Notes under the pieces: model-generated
Databases searched by the model: none
What the model was told of the DNA's origin: nothing
What the model saw: the letters and a program-made list of their open reading frames with translations, nothing else
Shown: in pieces, positions 36,034 through 45,947 of the stretch
Numbering within the stretch: position 1 is the first letter of the stretch
Layout: every line of letters starts with the position of its first letter
Assembly: GCA_012839565.1 (NCBI GenBank)
Contig: DUMZ01000002.1
Coordinates: 1 to 48,105, forward strand
Length of the DNA stretch: 48,105 nucleotides
Source of the DNA: Anaerolineaceae bacterium
GTDB taxonomy: Bacteria > Chloroflexota > Anaerolineae > Anaerolineales > Anaerolineaceae
Direction of reading: 5' to 3'
Translations under genes and position numbers: made by a program

Positions 36034-37128
36034 TTAGTCAATTTGCCAGGGTTTTACCGCGCGATATTCCTGATTATTCTCTTGCACAACCAGCCCTTTT
36101 AATTGCATCATTGTGATGGTCGCGTTCAGCTTTTCAATCGGCATATCCAGCTTCGCGCAAAGCTCATCCACATGCACCGTGCCATTTCCCAGGGCTTGAT
36201 AGATGCGGTTTTCGATGGGACCAAGCTCAGGCATTTTCTCTTGTACCTGGATTTTTTGTTTTTCCAAACCCAAATGGCTGATCACATCTGCGGGATTAGT
36301 CATCGGGATTGCGCCTTCGCCAATCAAATTGTTTGTGCCTTTACTCATTGCCGACAATACCGAACCCGGCACCGCAAAAACATCCCTGCCCTGCTCAACC
36401 GCGAATTTGGCGGTAATCAAGGCGCCACTGCGCTCTCCTGCTTCGATCACAATTGTTCCCCGCGAAAGCCCCGAAATGATTCGGTTACGTGGCGGGAAAT
36501 TAATGCCTTCAGGCTTCGTCCCTGGCGGATAATCGCTGATCACGACCCCGGACTTGATAATTGCCTCAGCCAATTTGCGATGCTCCGGTGGATAAATAAC
36601 ATCCACTCCTGAACCCAAAACAGCGATCGTACGCCCGCCAATCTCCAAAGCCGCGCGGTGCGCTATCGCATCCACACCACGTGCCAGACCACTCACGATG
36701 GTCACGCCATGTCCAGCCAAATAAGTGGCGGTATCATGGCAAAGCTGTTTGCCATAACTGGTAACGTTACGGGTTCCCACAATCGCCATGGCAAGATTAT
36801 CCGCTTCGCTAAACGCGCCCAGACAGTAAAGCACCGGTGGTGGCTGGGCAATTTGTTTTAGATAAGGTGGGTACTTTTCATCATTCCAGGTTAGAACGCT
36901 AATGCCTTTGGACTGAAGCCTGGATTGTACAGCGACAGGGTCAAACGACCGTTTGGTTTCCCGAAAAGTTTGTATAACCTTGTCGGTCAAACCGGCTACT
37001 TTAAGGGCGTCATCAGGCGCTTGCCATGCGACGGACAGCGTTCCAAAAAACTGGAGCAACTTTCTAAAACGCACAGCACCCATGCCACGCACATGGCTAA
37101 AGCCCAGCCAGGCATCGCGTTCTTGCAT
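36034..37128 (-). CDS. dprA: DNA-processing protein DprA
   Basis: 364 residues. An N-terminal helix-hairpin-helix-like region (HVRGMGAVRFRKLL) precedes the Rossmann core with AIVGTRNVTSYG, VSGLARGVDAIAH and GSGVDVIYPPEHRKL. The C-terminus (~300-360) looks like the DprA winged helix. DprA binds incoming single-stranded DNA and loads RecA during transformation. The start codon lies one base from the rimM stop, so it belongs to the ribosome-maturation operon. Other competence genes are not in the window; the presence of dprA alone does not prove natural competence. Confidence 0.95.
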   Translation of the reverse strand: MQERDAWLGFSHVRGMGAVRFRKLLQFFGTLSVAWQAPDDALKVAGLTDKVIQTFRETKRSFDPVAVQSRLQSKGISVLTWNDEKYPPYLKQIAQPPPVLYCLGAFSEADNLAMAIVGTRNVTSYGKQLCHDTATYLAGHGVTIVSGLARGVDAIAHRAALEIGGRTIAVLGSGVDVIYPPEHRKLAEAIIKSGVVISDYPPGTKPEGINFPPRNRIISGLSRGTIVIEAGERSGALITAKFAVEQGRDVFAVPGSVLSAMSKGTNNLIGEGAIPMTNPADVISHLGLEKQKIQVQEKMPELGPIENRIYQALGNGTVHVDELCAKLDMPIEKLNATITMMQLKGLVVQENNQEYRAVKPWQID

Positions 37129-37129
37129 G

Positions 37130-37681
37130 CTAGCGCAAACCTTCCATCAAATGCACGTCCATCCGTTTGCTTGTCAGATCAATTCCCAATATGACATCTG
37201 GGATAGACGGTAAAAGCAGTTCTTTTCCCGCTGCATCTTCAACGATATAAACATCATTCGCACCGGTTTGCAAAACCGATGTGAGCACGCCCAAAAATTC
37301 TTCCCCTGCATAAACTTTCAAACCAATCAGCTGATGGTGATAATACTCACCCTCTGGCAAAGGCGGAATATCATCCACGCTGACAAATGCCAAAAGGTTG
37401 GTCAAATCAGCCGCATCTTCCGGACTGTTATAACCATCTAGTTTCAATAATAACAATTTTCCTTTCCAGCGCGTCCGCAAAACTTTGACTGGGAAACAGT
37501 CTTCGCCCAAATATAAAGTTTTTCCACGTCGAATGCGTTCTGGGAAGTCCGTATCCACCCGCATGGCAATTTCGCCATATACACCGTGCGGACGCTGAAG
37601 TTTTCCTACCAATACGAAGGCAGGCTCGTGTTTAGCCGAGCCTGCTTTTTCATTTTTTACATTATTTGCGTCGCCGAGCAT
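37130..37681 (-). CDS. rimM: Ribosome maturation factor RimM
   Basis: 183 residues. The conserved N-terminal domain begins at about residue 26 (VGKLQRPHGVYGEI), followed by the PRC-barrel half (YYHHQLIGLKVYAGEEFLGVL, LLPSIPDVILGIDL). RimM helps assemble the 30S head around S19. The first ~24 residues are a non-conserved charged extension, and a strong hairpin lies in the DNA that encodes them. The ATG overlaps the khpA stop by one base. Unlike the common rpsP-rimM-trmD-rplS order, the next gene is dprA. Confidence 0.95.
   Translation of the reverse strand: MLGDANNVKNEKAGSAKHEPAFVLVGKLQRPHGVYGEIAMRVDTDFPERIRRGKTLYLGEDCFPVKVLRTRWKGKLLLLKLDGYNSPEDAADLTNLLAFVSVDDIPPLPEGEYYHHQLIGLKVYAGEEFLGVLTSVLQTGANDVYIVEDAAGKELLLPSIPDVILGIDLTSKRMDVHLMEGLR
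37619..37646. other. Hairpin inside the 5' end of rimM
   Basis: GCAGGCTCG (37620-37628) pairs perfectly with CGAGCCTGC (37637-37645) around an 8-base loop. On the plus strand it is followed by TTTTTC, resembling a terminator in the antisense direction; on the sense strand it falls within codons 13-21 of rimM. Confidence 0.65.
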
Positions 37682-37932
37682 TATTCGGGCTCAACCACGT
37701 CCATGATAACTTGCATACCTTCGCGAGATGCGGCAGCGCGCAAGAGATGTCGAATTGAGTTTGCAACACGGCCTTGCTTACCGATAACGCGTCCGATATC
37801 TTCGGTTGCCACAGAAAGCTTCAAATGCACAGTGTTTTCTTCGATAGAGCTATCAACCTTAACAGACTCAGGGTCATTTACCAAACCCTTGGCGATGAAC
37901 TCTAATAAATCATGTAGTTTCTTGTAATCCAT
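37681..37932 (-). CDS. khpA: KhpA-type KH-domain RNA-binding protein
   Basis: 83 residues, a single KH domain with the nucleic-acid loop seen as GRVIGKQGRVANSIR. It begins DYKKLHDLLEFIAKGLV, typical of the YlqC/KhpA family encoded next to rpsP. KhpA usually works with KhpB as an RNA chaperone affecting cell envelope and division genes. It lies 16 bases after rpsP and its stop overlaps the rimM start. Confidence 0.95.
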   Translation of the reverse strand: MDYKKLHDLLEFIAKGLVNDPESVKVDSSIEENTVHLKLSVATEDIGRVIGKQGRVANSIRHLLRAAASREGMQVIMDVVEPE

Positions 37933-37948
37933 AAAATCCTTCTAAAAA

Positions 37949-38296
37949 CTAATCGTTATGTGTTGTCCGGGTGTTTGTGACCCGATTTTTATAGGTCTCA
38001 TTTGCTTCAGCAAGTAATGCTTCCACATCTTCACCCGCTTTATAACGCTTGAAACGTTCATCCAACCCAACCTGTTTGAACAGTTTTTCAACTGTTTCAG
38101 AAGGTTGCGCGCCAACGCCTAACCAGTAGAAAATACGGTCTTCCTTAAACTCAATTGTTCCTGGTTTTGTGCGTGGGTTGTAATGCCCAACGATTTCAAT
38201 AAAGCGTCCATCCCGTGGGCTTTCTTTGTCAGCGACAACCACACGGTAATGGGCTTGGTGTGCGGAACCGACCCTTCGTAGTCGAATACGTACCAT
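37949..38296 (-). CDS. rpsP: Small ribosomal subunit protein bS16
   Basis: 115 residues. It begins [23 protein letters not shown] and has the hallmark [14 protein letters not shown]16 is needed for 30S assembly. The C-terminus, rich in charged residues ([18 protein letters not shown]), is longer than in E. coli. AAGGAG lies about 8 bases upstream of the ATG. It heads the rpsP-khpA-rimM-dprA group. Confidence 0.97.
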   Translation of the reverse strand: MVRIRLRRVGSAHQAHYRVVVADKESPRDGRFIEIVGHYNPRTKPGTIEFKEDRIFYWLGVGAQPSETVEKLFKQVGLDERFKRYKAGEDVEALLAEANETYKNRVTNTRTTHND

Positions 38297-38318
38297 CGAT
38301 TTTTACTCCTTAAGTATT

Positions 38319-38456
38319 TTAAATCTCTTTGGCCCGTGCTCTTGTAAAAGGCTGAGAGAATGCTGAAGGGGCATTGTCCTTCTCCTCAAGCTCAGGTTTA
38401 CCAAATAACCTAACAATGTTACCACGCTTTGCAAGATATTGTAAGGTTTGATTCAT
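38319..38456 (-). CDS. Candidate 45-residue basic small protein between ffh and rpsP
   Basis: An uninterrupted frame of 45 residues starting MNQTLQYLAKRGNIVRLFG and ending FTRARAKEI; an upstream ATG at 38474 would give 51 residues. It fills most of the 226-base gap between ffh and rpsP, on the same strand, with its stop 22 bases before the rpsP start. It is rich in Lys/Arg with one acidic patch and no membrane segment. The ribosome site is weak. I do not recognise it. The operonic fit and lack of other features in the gap argue for a gene, but the short length makes chance possible. Confidence 0.4.
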   Translation of the reverse strand: MNQTLQYLAKRGNIVRLFGKPELEEKDNAPSAFSQPFTRARAKEI

Positions 38457-38522
38457 CTCATTTTTCAATATCATGTTTATACAAAACAACTAATCAAATA
38501 TAAATCACATCAAGCGTTTTAG

Positions 38523-39848
38523 CTATCCAAATAATCTTTCAAGGTCCCTGTGATTCCCTGGTTTTTGGAACTTTTTCATCAGGTTTTGTATTTCACGGAA
38601 TTGTTTCATCAGCCGATTAACGTCCTGAACATTTTTGCCACATCCCGCGGCGATTCTCCGTCGCCGGCTGGCGTTTAAAATACGCGGGTCGCGACGTTCC
38701 GCTGGCGTCATTGAACTAATAATCGCCTCAACCCCTTTCAGCTGACTGTCTACCTCACGCGGGTCAACATGCTTGGCAACTTGCCCAAACTGCCCTGGTA
38801 ACATTCCCATCACTTGCGAAAGCGGTCCCATTTTCTTAATCTGCTTAAGTTGCTTGGCAAAATCCTCCAGCGTGAACTGCCCTTTCAGCAATCGCTCGGT
38901 ATCTTCAATCTCAATTTCATCCCTATAAGCCGCCTCGGCTTTTTCAATCAAACCGAGCATATCGCCCATGCCTAAAATGCGCCCACTAATCCGCGCGGGG
39001 TCAAAAACTTCCAAAGCATCCATACCCTCGCCTGTACCCAGGAACTTGATCGGCACACCGGTTACTTCCCGGATTGATATCGCTGCCCCACCGCGTGCGT
39101 CGCCATCGATTTTTGTGAAAATCAAGCCAGTGATACGCATCACATCGCGAAAGCCTTCCGCGATGTTTAAGGCTTCCTGACCGATCATCGAGTCGATTAC
39201 CAGCAAGATTTCATTACAGGAAACAGCCTTTTGGATTCCATCAATTTCCTGCATCAAAAAATCGTCCAATTGCGAACGTCCAGCGGTGTCAATAAGCATC
39301 ACGGTATAGCCACCGCGTTTGGCGTGGGCATAGGCTTCCTGAACAATTTTGACCGGTTTTGCGCCATCAAGCGTAAACACCGGCACATCAACACGTTCGC
39401 CAAGTGTTTGCAGCTGTTTGATTGCGGCTGGCCGATAGATGTCCGCTGCCACCATCAGTACGCGCTCACCGTCCGCGCGTAATCGCCTTGCCAGTTTCGC
39501 GGTCGCGGTCGTTTTACCGGAACCCTGCAAACCAATCATCATGATCACATGTGGTTTTTCGCCACGCAAATTCAAGGGTTCGGCTTGCCCAAGTGTGGCA
39601 ATCAGTTCTTCATTCACGATTTTGATAACTTGCTGGGCTGGATTAAGCGCTTTGGAAACCTCCGCGCCGATGGCACGTTCTTTAACGCGGTTGGTAAACG
39701 AGCGCACCACGCCATAGTTTACATCCGCTTCCAGCAAAGCCAAACGCACCTCGCGCAAAGCGATTTCGACGTCCTTTTCACTCAGCTTGCCCCGTCGGCG
39801 CAAATTATTGAATACAGCAGTTAATCGATCTGATAAATTCTCAAACAT
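38523..39848 (-). CDS. ffh: Signal recognition particle protein Ffh
   Basis: 441 residues. The N domain is followed by the GTPase with GLQGSGKTT (106-114), the DTAGRSQLD motif and TKIDGDARGGAA. The C-terminal M domain carries MGPLSQVMGMLPG and the RNA-binding RRRRIAAGCGKNVQDVNRL segment. Ffh binds signal peptides and 4.5S RNA and delivers ribosomes to FtsY at the membrane. No 4.5S RNA gene was seen nearby. The gene opens the minus-strand group that continues into rpsP. Confidence 0.97.
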   Translation of the reverse strand: MFENLSDRLTAVFNNLRRRGKLSEKDVEIALREVRLALLEADVNYGVVRSFTNRVKERAIGAEVSKALNPAQQVIKIVNEELIATLGQAEPLNLRGEKPHVIMMIGLQGSGKTTATAKLARRLRADGERVLMVAADIYRPAAIKQLQTLGERVDVPVFTLDGAKPVKIVQEAYAHAKRGGYTVMLIDTAGRSQLDDFLMQEIDGIQKAVSCNEILLVIDSMIGQEALNIAEGFRDVMRITGLIFTKIDGDARGGAAISIREVTGVPIKFLGTGEGMDALEVFDPARISGRILGMGDMLGLIEKAEAAYRDEIEIEDTERLLKGQFTLEDFAKQLKQIKKMGPLSQVMGMLPGQFGQVAKHVDPREVDSQLKGVEAIISSMTPAERRDPRILNASRRRRIAAGCGKNVQDVNRLMKQFREIQNLMKKFQKPGNHRDLERLFG

Positions 39849-39998
39849 GGTGTCTCCAAGTAGTTTATGAATTCAAATAATACCTTATTTCACCTTTTCC
39901 TGCGAATAATCGTCAATTCTTTAACAGCGACAATTACGGACTGACACGAAACCATCAGCCTGTTTACGTGTTCTTTAATGATAGAAAAGAGGTTAAAA

Positions 39999-40847
39999 AT
40001 GACTAAAGTTGCAATCATTACCGATTCTACCGCCGCCATTCCTCCAGAACTTGCCGCGGCACTTAATATTACTGTTGTCCCCCTTACCGTCAACTGGGAT
40101 GGGCAAACCTATCGTGATGGCTTCGACATTTCTTATCAGGATTTTTATTCACGTCTGCGCCAATCGAAAACCCTTCCCACCACTTCCCAAGCCAGCCCTG
40201 GAGATTTTGCACGGGTTTATGATGATCTTCTTGGTAAAGGCTACGATGTCTTCGCCCTTTTAATCTCAGCTGGCATATCTGGCACATACGATTCCGCCTG
40301 TCAGGCCTTAACACATTTCCCTGGCAAGAAAATCAAAGTGATGGACTCTCGCCAGGCATCTATGCCACTCACCATGGCAGCTATACGCGTGGCAAAAGCT
40401 GCCCAAAAAGGTGCCACATTACTTGAAGTAGAGAACATCGCCAAAGACGTTTGCGGACGTGTAAAAACCTATTTCGCACTTGAAACGCTTGAATTTTTGC
40501 ACCGCGGTGGCAGAATTGGTGGCGCGGCGCGTCTTTTGGGTACCGCGCTCGATTTGAAACCCATCCTAACCCTGGACGAAGGCATCATCAAAGCCGTTGG
40601 CAAAGTGCGCACCTTTAAGCGCGCGACCAAATCCATCTATGACATCGCCAGGAAAGAACTCGGTAAAAACGGAAAGATTGATTACCTGGGTTTAGTGGCG
40701 ACCGATGAATCTCACCTTGTTCAGCTTGAAGCCGATGCCAGAAAGCTTTTCGAGATTAACGAACTTGAAAACGGTTTTATCAGCCCGGTTATCGGTGTGC
40801 ATGTAGGACCCGGCGCGTTTGGCTTTGTTTATCTTCCGGAAAAATAA
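39999..40847 (+). CDS. DegV-family fatty-acid-binding protein
   Basis: 282 residues from the ATG at 39999, which has AGAGG 7 bases upstream; an ATG 21 bases earlier lacks a site. The protein begins VAIITDSTAAIP and has ISAGISGTYDSA and LEFLHRGGRIGGAA, all DegV hallmarks. DegV/FakB proteins bind a fatty acid and present it to a kinase (FakA) for phosphorylation. No fakA-like gene is adjacent. Transcribed divergently from ffh. Confidence 0.93.
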   Translation: MTKVAIITDSTAAIPPELAAALNITVVPLTVNWDGQTYRDGFDISYQDFYSRLRQSKTLPTTSQASPGDFARVYDDLLGKGYDVFALLISAGISGTYDSACQALTHFPGKKIKVMDSRQASMPLTMAAIRVAKAAQKGATLLEVENIAKDVCGRVKTYFALETLEFLHRGGRIGGAARLLGTALDLKPILTLDEGIIKAVGKVRTFKRATKSIYDIARKELGKNGKIDYLGLVATDESHLVQLEADARKLFEINELENGFISPVIGVHVGPGAFGFVYLPEK

Positions 40848-40877
40848 ATTCATCTTCCTGATTTTTCATCCCTTCCT

Positions 40878-40909
40878 GCAAATGCTCCGGCGAAAACCGG
40901 AGCATTTGC
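40878..40909. other. Perfect 13-bp hairpin behind the degV-like gene
   Basis: GCAAATGCTCCGG (40878-40890) pairs perfectly with its reverse complement at 40897-40909 around CGAAAA. It sits 30 bases after the stop codon. No T-run follows, so if it stops transcription it is not a classical intrinsic terminator; it may protect the 3' end of the mRNA. Confidence 0.65.
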
Positions 40910-41079
40910 CTTAACAGTCTGATGTCAAATACAAATAATCAAAAGCTTTGTAAGTCGTTAACTTTGTATAAGCTAAACCAAGTCTTGTAAAAACAATAAA
41001 CAGAAGGCCAAAGTCAGAAACACCCATAAACCCCATTCCTTTGATACAATAAAAGAAAAATACCAGAAGGGAATCGTTT

Positions 41080-42393
41080 ATGAAAACTGCAGAAAAAATC
41101 GGCGTACAAGTCCCCGATCTTCTTCTCCCCAATCAAACCATCGACATGCACAAATGGGCGGTTATCGCCTGTGACCAGTTTACCTCCCAGCCGGAATACT
41201 GGGGGCGCGTTCGCGAAACCGTGGGCGATGCCCCCTCCACCTTCAAACTCATCCTGCCCGAAGCCTGGCTGGAAAGCCCCGAAGCGCCCGAACTCATCAA
41301 AGCCTCGCACCAGGCTATGCGCGACTACGTGGCAGAAGGTGTCTTTACGCCTTACAAAGGCTTTATGCTTGTGGAACGCACCGTTGGCGACAAAGTCCAA
41401 ACCGGCCTCATCGCCGCCCTGGACCTTGAAACCTACGACTACACCCCCGGTTCGAAAACGCTCATCCGCGCCTCTGAAGGCACCGTGCTCGACCGTCTGC
41501 CCCCGCGTATGGCAGTACGCCGCGAAGCCATCATCGAATCGCCCCATATCCTTGTCCTTTTCGATGACCCCGAAATGACCGTGCTCAAAGACGTGCTTGG
41601 CCATAAAGAAATTCTCCCCCTGGTCTACGATTTTGATCTCATGGAAGGCAGTGGACACATCACCGGTCACCTCGTTGACAAACCAGAACTGATTGATTCG
41701 GTCATTGAAGCTTTGGCAGCCCTAATCGAACCCGAATACTACGCGAAAAAGTATGATCTTCCCGCGGGTACCCCACCCATGCTCTTCGCGATGGGCGATG
41801 GCAACCACAGCCTGGCAACTGCAAAAGCGATTTGGGAAGAAGTCAAAGCCGACGTAGGCATGGACCATCCCGCGCGCTACGCCCTGGTGGAACTGGTCAA
41901 CATTCACGATGTTTCGCTTCAGTTTGAAGCCATTCACCGCGTACTCTTTAACGCCGGAGAACTTAAAAAAGACCTTGTTGCACATTTTGGCGAACATATC
42001 CAGCTGAGCAAAGTCGATACGATGGATGCCCTGGTGGCTGAAGTGACGCAAGACGTCGCGCCCCACCAACGCTTTGGCTTGATTGATTCCGACGGTTTCA
42101 CCGTTGCCGAACTCACCCAACCAGTCCACAATCTCTCGGTTGGCAACGTTCAGGAATACCTTGACCCCTGGTTAAAAGCGCACCCCGAAACGCAAATCGA
42201 CTATGTCCATGGCGACGACATCACCCGTGAGCTCAGCCAGCAACCCGGTAACCTGGGCATTTACCTGCCCTCGATTACCAAGTTCACGCTTTTCAAATCC
42301 ATCATCCTGGATGGCGCCTTGCCACGCAAGACATTCTCGATGAATCACGCCCACGACAAACGTTTCTATCTCGAATGTCGCAAGATTCGCTAG
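41080..42393 (+). CDS. DUF1015-family protein
   Basis: 437 residues, soluble. Characteristic segments are WAVIACDQFTSQPEYW near the start, VERTVGDKVQTGLIAALDLE and MGDGNHSLATAKAIWE. The family is conserved in many bacteria and archaea but I know no firmly established activity that can be assigned here. AGAAGGG lies about 8 bases before the ATG, and TACAAT at 41045-41050 is a plausible -10. It is transcribed towards recA, which has its own promoter 5 bases past this stop. Confidence 0.9.
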   Translation: MKTAEKIGVQVPDLLLPNQTIDMHKWAVIACDQFTSQPEYWGRVRETVGDAPSTFKLILPEAWLESPEAPELIKASHQAMRDYVAEGVFTPYKGFMLVERTVGDKVQTGLIAALDLETYDYTPGSKTLIRASEGTVLDRLPPRMAVRREAIIESPHILVLFDDPEMTVLKDVLGHKEILPLVYDFDLMEGSGHITGHLVDKPELIDSVIEALAALIEPEYYAKKYDLPAGTPPMLFAMGDGNHSLATAKAIWEEVKADVGMDHPARYALVELVNIHDVSLQFEAIHRVLFNAGELKKDLVAHFGEHIQLSKVDTMDALVAEVTQDVAPHQRFGLIDSDGFTVAELTQPVHNLSVGNVQEYLDPWLKAHPETQIDYVHGDDITRELSQQPGNLGIYLPSITKFTLFKSIILDGALPRKTFSMNHAHDKRFYLECRKIR

Positions 42394-42397
42394 AGTC

Positions 42398-42425
42398 TTG
42401 ACATTGAGAACATTTGTGCTAATAT
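42398..42425 (+). promoter_or_regulatory. recA promoter
   Basis: TTGACA at 42398-42403 and TAATAT at 42420-42425 are 16 bases apart, a near-consensus sigma-70 promoter 36 bases before the recA start codon. Confidence 0.75.
42408..42419 (+). promoter_or_regulatory. LexA/SOS-box-like operator between -35 and -10 of recA
   Basis: GAAC-ATTT-GTGC differs at one position from the palindrome GAAC-N4-GTTC recognised by Bacillus-type LexA. It sits between the promoter boxes, where a bound repressor would block RNA polymerase. Inference from position and sequence. Confidence 0.5.
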
Positions 42426-42460
42426 TGATAAATAAGACTTCTTAATCACGGAGAATGCCC

Positions 42461-43543
42461 ATGGCAAAAAAAGCGACACCCAAATCAAAAAACACGGACG
42501 GTATGGAGGAAGCCAAAAAAGCTGTTCTTGACCGCGCCTTACATGACATCGTCAAACGCTACGGCGAAGGCAGCATTATGCGCCTTGGTGAAGCGCACCA
42601 GCTTAAAGTTGAATCTATCCCCACCGGCTCCCTTTCGCTTGACCTTGCCCTGGGCGTTGGTGGCATTCCCAAGGCACGCATCACCGAGATTTTCGGTCCG
42701 GAATCCTCGGGTAAAACCACCCTGTGCCAACACATCGTCGCTGAGTGTCAGGCGCAAGGCGGTACTGCAGCCTTTATTGACATGGAACACGCGCTCGACC
42801 CCGTCTACGCGGCCAAGTGCGGTGTCAACATTGATGAACTGCTTATCTCCCAGCCCGACACCGGCGAACAAGCGCTTGAAATTGCTGAAACCCTGGTACG
42901 TTCCGGCGCGGTAGATTTGGTCGTCATTGACTCCGTTGCCGCGCTCGTGCCCCGCTCCGAAATTGAAGGCGATATGGGTGACCCCACCATGGGTGTTCAG
43001 GCGCGTCTGATGTCACAAGCCCTGCGCAAGCTTAGCGGTGCCATCAGCCAGACCAAAACCGCGCTCATCTTCACCAACCAGTTACGCCAAAAAATCGGCG
43101 TGATGTTTGGCAACCCCGAAACAACCACCGGCGGTATGGCGCTCAAGTTTTACGCCTCCATCCGCCTGGATGTGCGCCGTGTGCAATCGATTAAGGTCGG
43201 CGCTGAAATCGTGGGTAACCGTGTACGCGTGCGTGTGGTGAAGAACAAAGTCTCCGCGCCTTTCCGCGCCGCTGAATTTGACATCATGTACAACGAAGGC
43301 ATCTCGAAAGCTGGTGATATTCTCGACCTGGCAAGCAGTATGGAAGTCATCGACAAACGCGGCTCGTTCTATTCCTACAAAGAACAACGCCTTGGGCAGG
43401 GACGCGAAGCCTCCAAGAACTTCCTCATGGAAAACCCCGAAATCATGAAAGAAATTGAGATGACGGTGCGCAGCCTGGCTGAAGAAGACCTGTCATCCGG
43501 TGCTTTCGACCCCGACGAGGCTGATATCGACGACAGCGAATAA
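42461..43543 (+). CDS. recA: Recombinase RecA
   Basis: 360 residues from the ATG at 42461. The GGAG at 42450-42453 is correctly spaced (7 bases) for this codon and too close for the ATG at 42455. Walker A is GPESSGKTT (79-87), Walker [10 protein letters not shown], and the DNA-binding loop includes [14 protein letters not shown]. RecA drives homologous recombination and stimulates LexA self-cleavage. The acidic tail ([11 protein letters not shown]) is normal. Likely SOS-controlled. Confidence 0.98.
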   Translation: MAKKATPKSKNTDGMEEAKKAVLDRALHDIVKRYGEGSIMRLGEAHQLKVESIPTGSLSLDLALGVGGIPKARITEIFGPESSGKTTLCQHIVAECQAQGGTAAFIDMEHALDPVYAAKCGVNIDELLISQPDTGEQALEIAETLVRSGAVDLVVIDSVAALVPRSEIEGDMGDPTMGVQARLMSQALRKLSGAISQTKTALIFTNQLRQKIGVMFGNPETTTGGMALKFYASIRLDVRRVQSIKVGAEIVGNRVRVRVVKNKVSAPFRAAEFDIMYNEGISKAGDILDLASSMEVIDKRGSFYSYKEQRLGQGREASKNFLMENPEIMKEIEMTVRSLAEEDLSSGAFDPDEADIDDSE

Positions 43544-43585
43544 ATAACAGTTGTTTTGAAGGTTCATTTCTGACCTCCTTTCTGT

Positions 43586-43622
43586 AAAAAACGCGGGCTT
43601 TCTCCCAGCCCGCGTTTTTTCT
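43586..43622 (+). terminator. recA terminator
   Basis: ACGCGGGCT (43591-43599) pairs perfectly with AGCCCGCGT (43607-43615) around TTCTCCC, followed by TTTTTT. Confidence 0.92.
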
Positions 43623-43650
43623 TTCCAGTGCCAGGAAAGTTTCATAAATT

Positions 43651-43686
43651 AAAAAGCCCGTGGTTTTATTATCACAGGCTTTTTTC
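43651..43686. terminator. Terminator behind ahcY (possibly bidirectional)
   Basis: AAAAAGCCCGTG (43651-43662) pairs with CACAGGCTTTTT (43673-43684) with one mismatch. On the minus strand the stem is followed by a T-rich stretch, terminating the mtnA-PfkB-ahcY group. Confidence 0.75.
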
Positions 43687-43708
43687 TACACAATTGTAAA
43701 TCAAAAAA

Positions 43709-44968
<1,260 letters not shown>

Positions 44969-44982
44969 TTAGTCTCCAAATA

Positions 44983-45939
44983 TTAATCTAATTCGTTTAA
45001 TTCCCCGTGGTCATCAAAATGTTCACGGAATATTGTCTTAAAAGTTTGCCAGTCAAATCGATGGCACTGCGGGCCCGGGTGCTGAATGGAAACGGCGGCA
45101 CTCACCGCGCCCATCTCCCCACAAAGCTGATAGCCCAAACCGCCCATGTAACCGCGCAAAAAGCCCGCGCGAAAAGCGTCGCCGACACCGGTGGGGTCTA
45201 CAACTTCAATCCCTTCAACGATGGGAATGAAATATTCCTGCCCGTCAGCGTAAACTTTAGCGCCATCACCACCCAGTGTAACCACACAAAACGCTGGTTT
45301 ACTGATGATTTCTTCCGCGCTAAAACCGGTCTTGTTTTGCAATAATTCAAACTCATATTCATTCACAAAAATGCCATGGGCGGAGTTGACGCCGGCGATA
45401 ATGTCCTCTTTATCCATGCTGATAATTTGCTGACCGGGGTCGAAAAGCATCCGCAAGCCGAGTTCCTGGCATTCATGGATATATCGCTTCATCGCACAGG
45501 GGTCAGTGGGCGAAATCATCACAAAATCATCTTTTTCAAAGTCGGCATCGTGCAAGCTCAGTTCTGCAGAACTCGCCATCGCGCCGGTATAGAATGACGC
45601 GATTTGGGCGTTGCTTGTGTCGGTTGTCGCAAAGAATGAAGCTGTAAACTTATCAGGGATAATCTGCACACCAGTAGTATCCACGCCCACATCATTAAGC
45701 CGTTGTGCGTATTCGCCAAAGTCCTGCCCGGCAGTTGAGAACATATAAGCCTTGCCACCCAACATTGCCAGACTGTAAGCAATATTTCCACCAACGCCAC
45801 CATCCTGGCGAATCATCTCGTTCACCAAAAACGACAGGCTGATTTTCTCAATGTGTTCGGGGAGTATCGTGTCCTTAAACAGTCCTGGAAATTTCATTAA
45901 ATAATCAAAGGCGATTGAGCCCGTAAGAATGACTTTCAT
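44983..45939 (-). CDS. PfkB-family kinase, probable adenosine kinase
   Basis: 318 residues of the ribokinase family. The substrate loop GGVGGNIAYSLAMLG and the catalytic/anion-hole motif DPTGVGDAFRAGFLRG are clear. Overall flavour (FDYLMKFPG, TDTSNAQIASFYTGAM) matches bacterial proteins annotated as adenosine kinase. Its place between mtnA and ahcY supports phosphorylating adenosine released by AhcY to AMP. A role as another sugar or nucleoside kinase cannot be excluded. Confidence 0.83.
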   Translation of the reverse strand: MKVILTGSIAFDYLMKFPGLFKDTILPEHIEKISLSFLVNEMIRQDGGVGGNIAYSLAMLGGKAYMFSTAGQDFGEYAQRLNDVGVDTTGVQIIPDKFTASFFATTDTSNAQIASFYTGAMASSAELSLHDADFEKDDFVMISPTDPCAMKRYIHECQELGLRMLFDPGQQIISMDKEDIIAGVNSAHGIFVNEYEFELLQNKTGFSAEEIISKPAFCVVTLGGDGAKVYADGQEYFIPIVEGIEVVDPTGVGDAFRAGFLRGYMGGLGYQLCGEMGAVSAAVSIQHPGPQCHRFDWQTFKTIFREHFDDHGELNELD

Positions 45940-45947
45940 ATTTGTTT

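Noticed and set aside
38297..38522. 4.5S/SRP RNA gene next to ffh
   Set aside because: The conserved SRP loop sequence GGNCCGGAAGGAAGCAGCC or similar is absent, and the gap instead holds an open frame.
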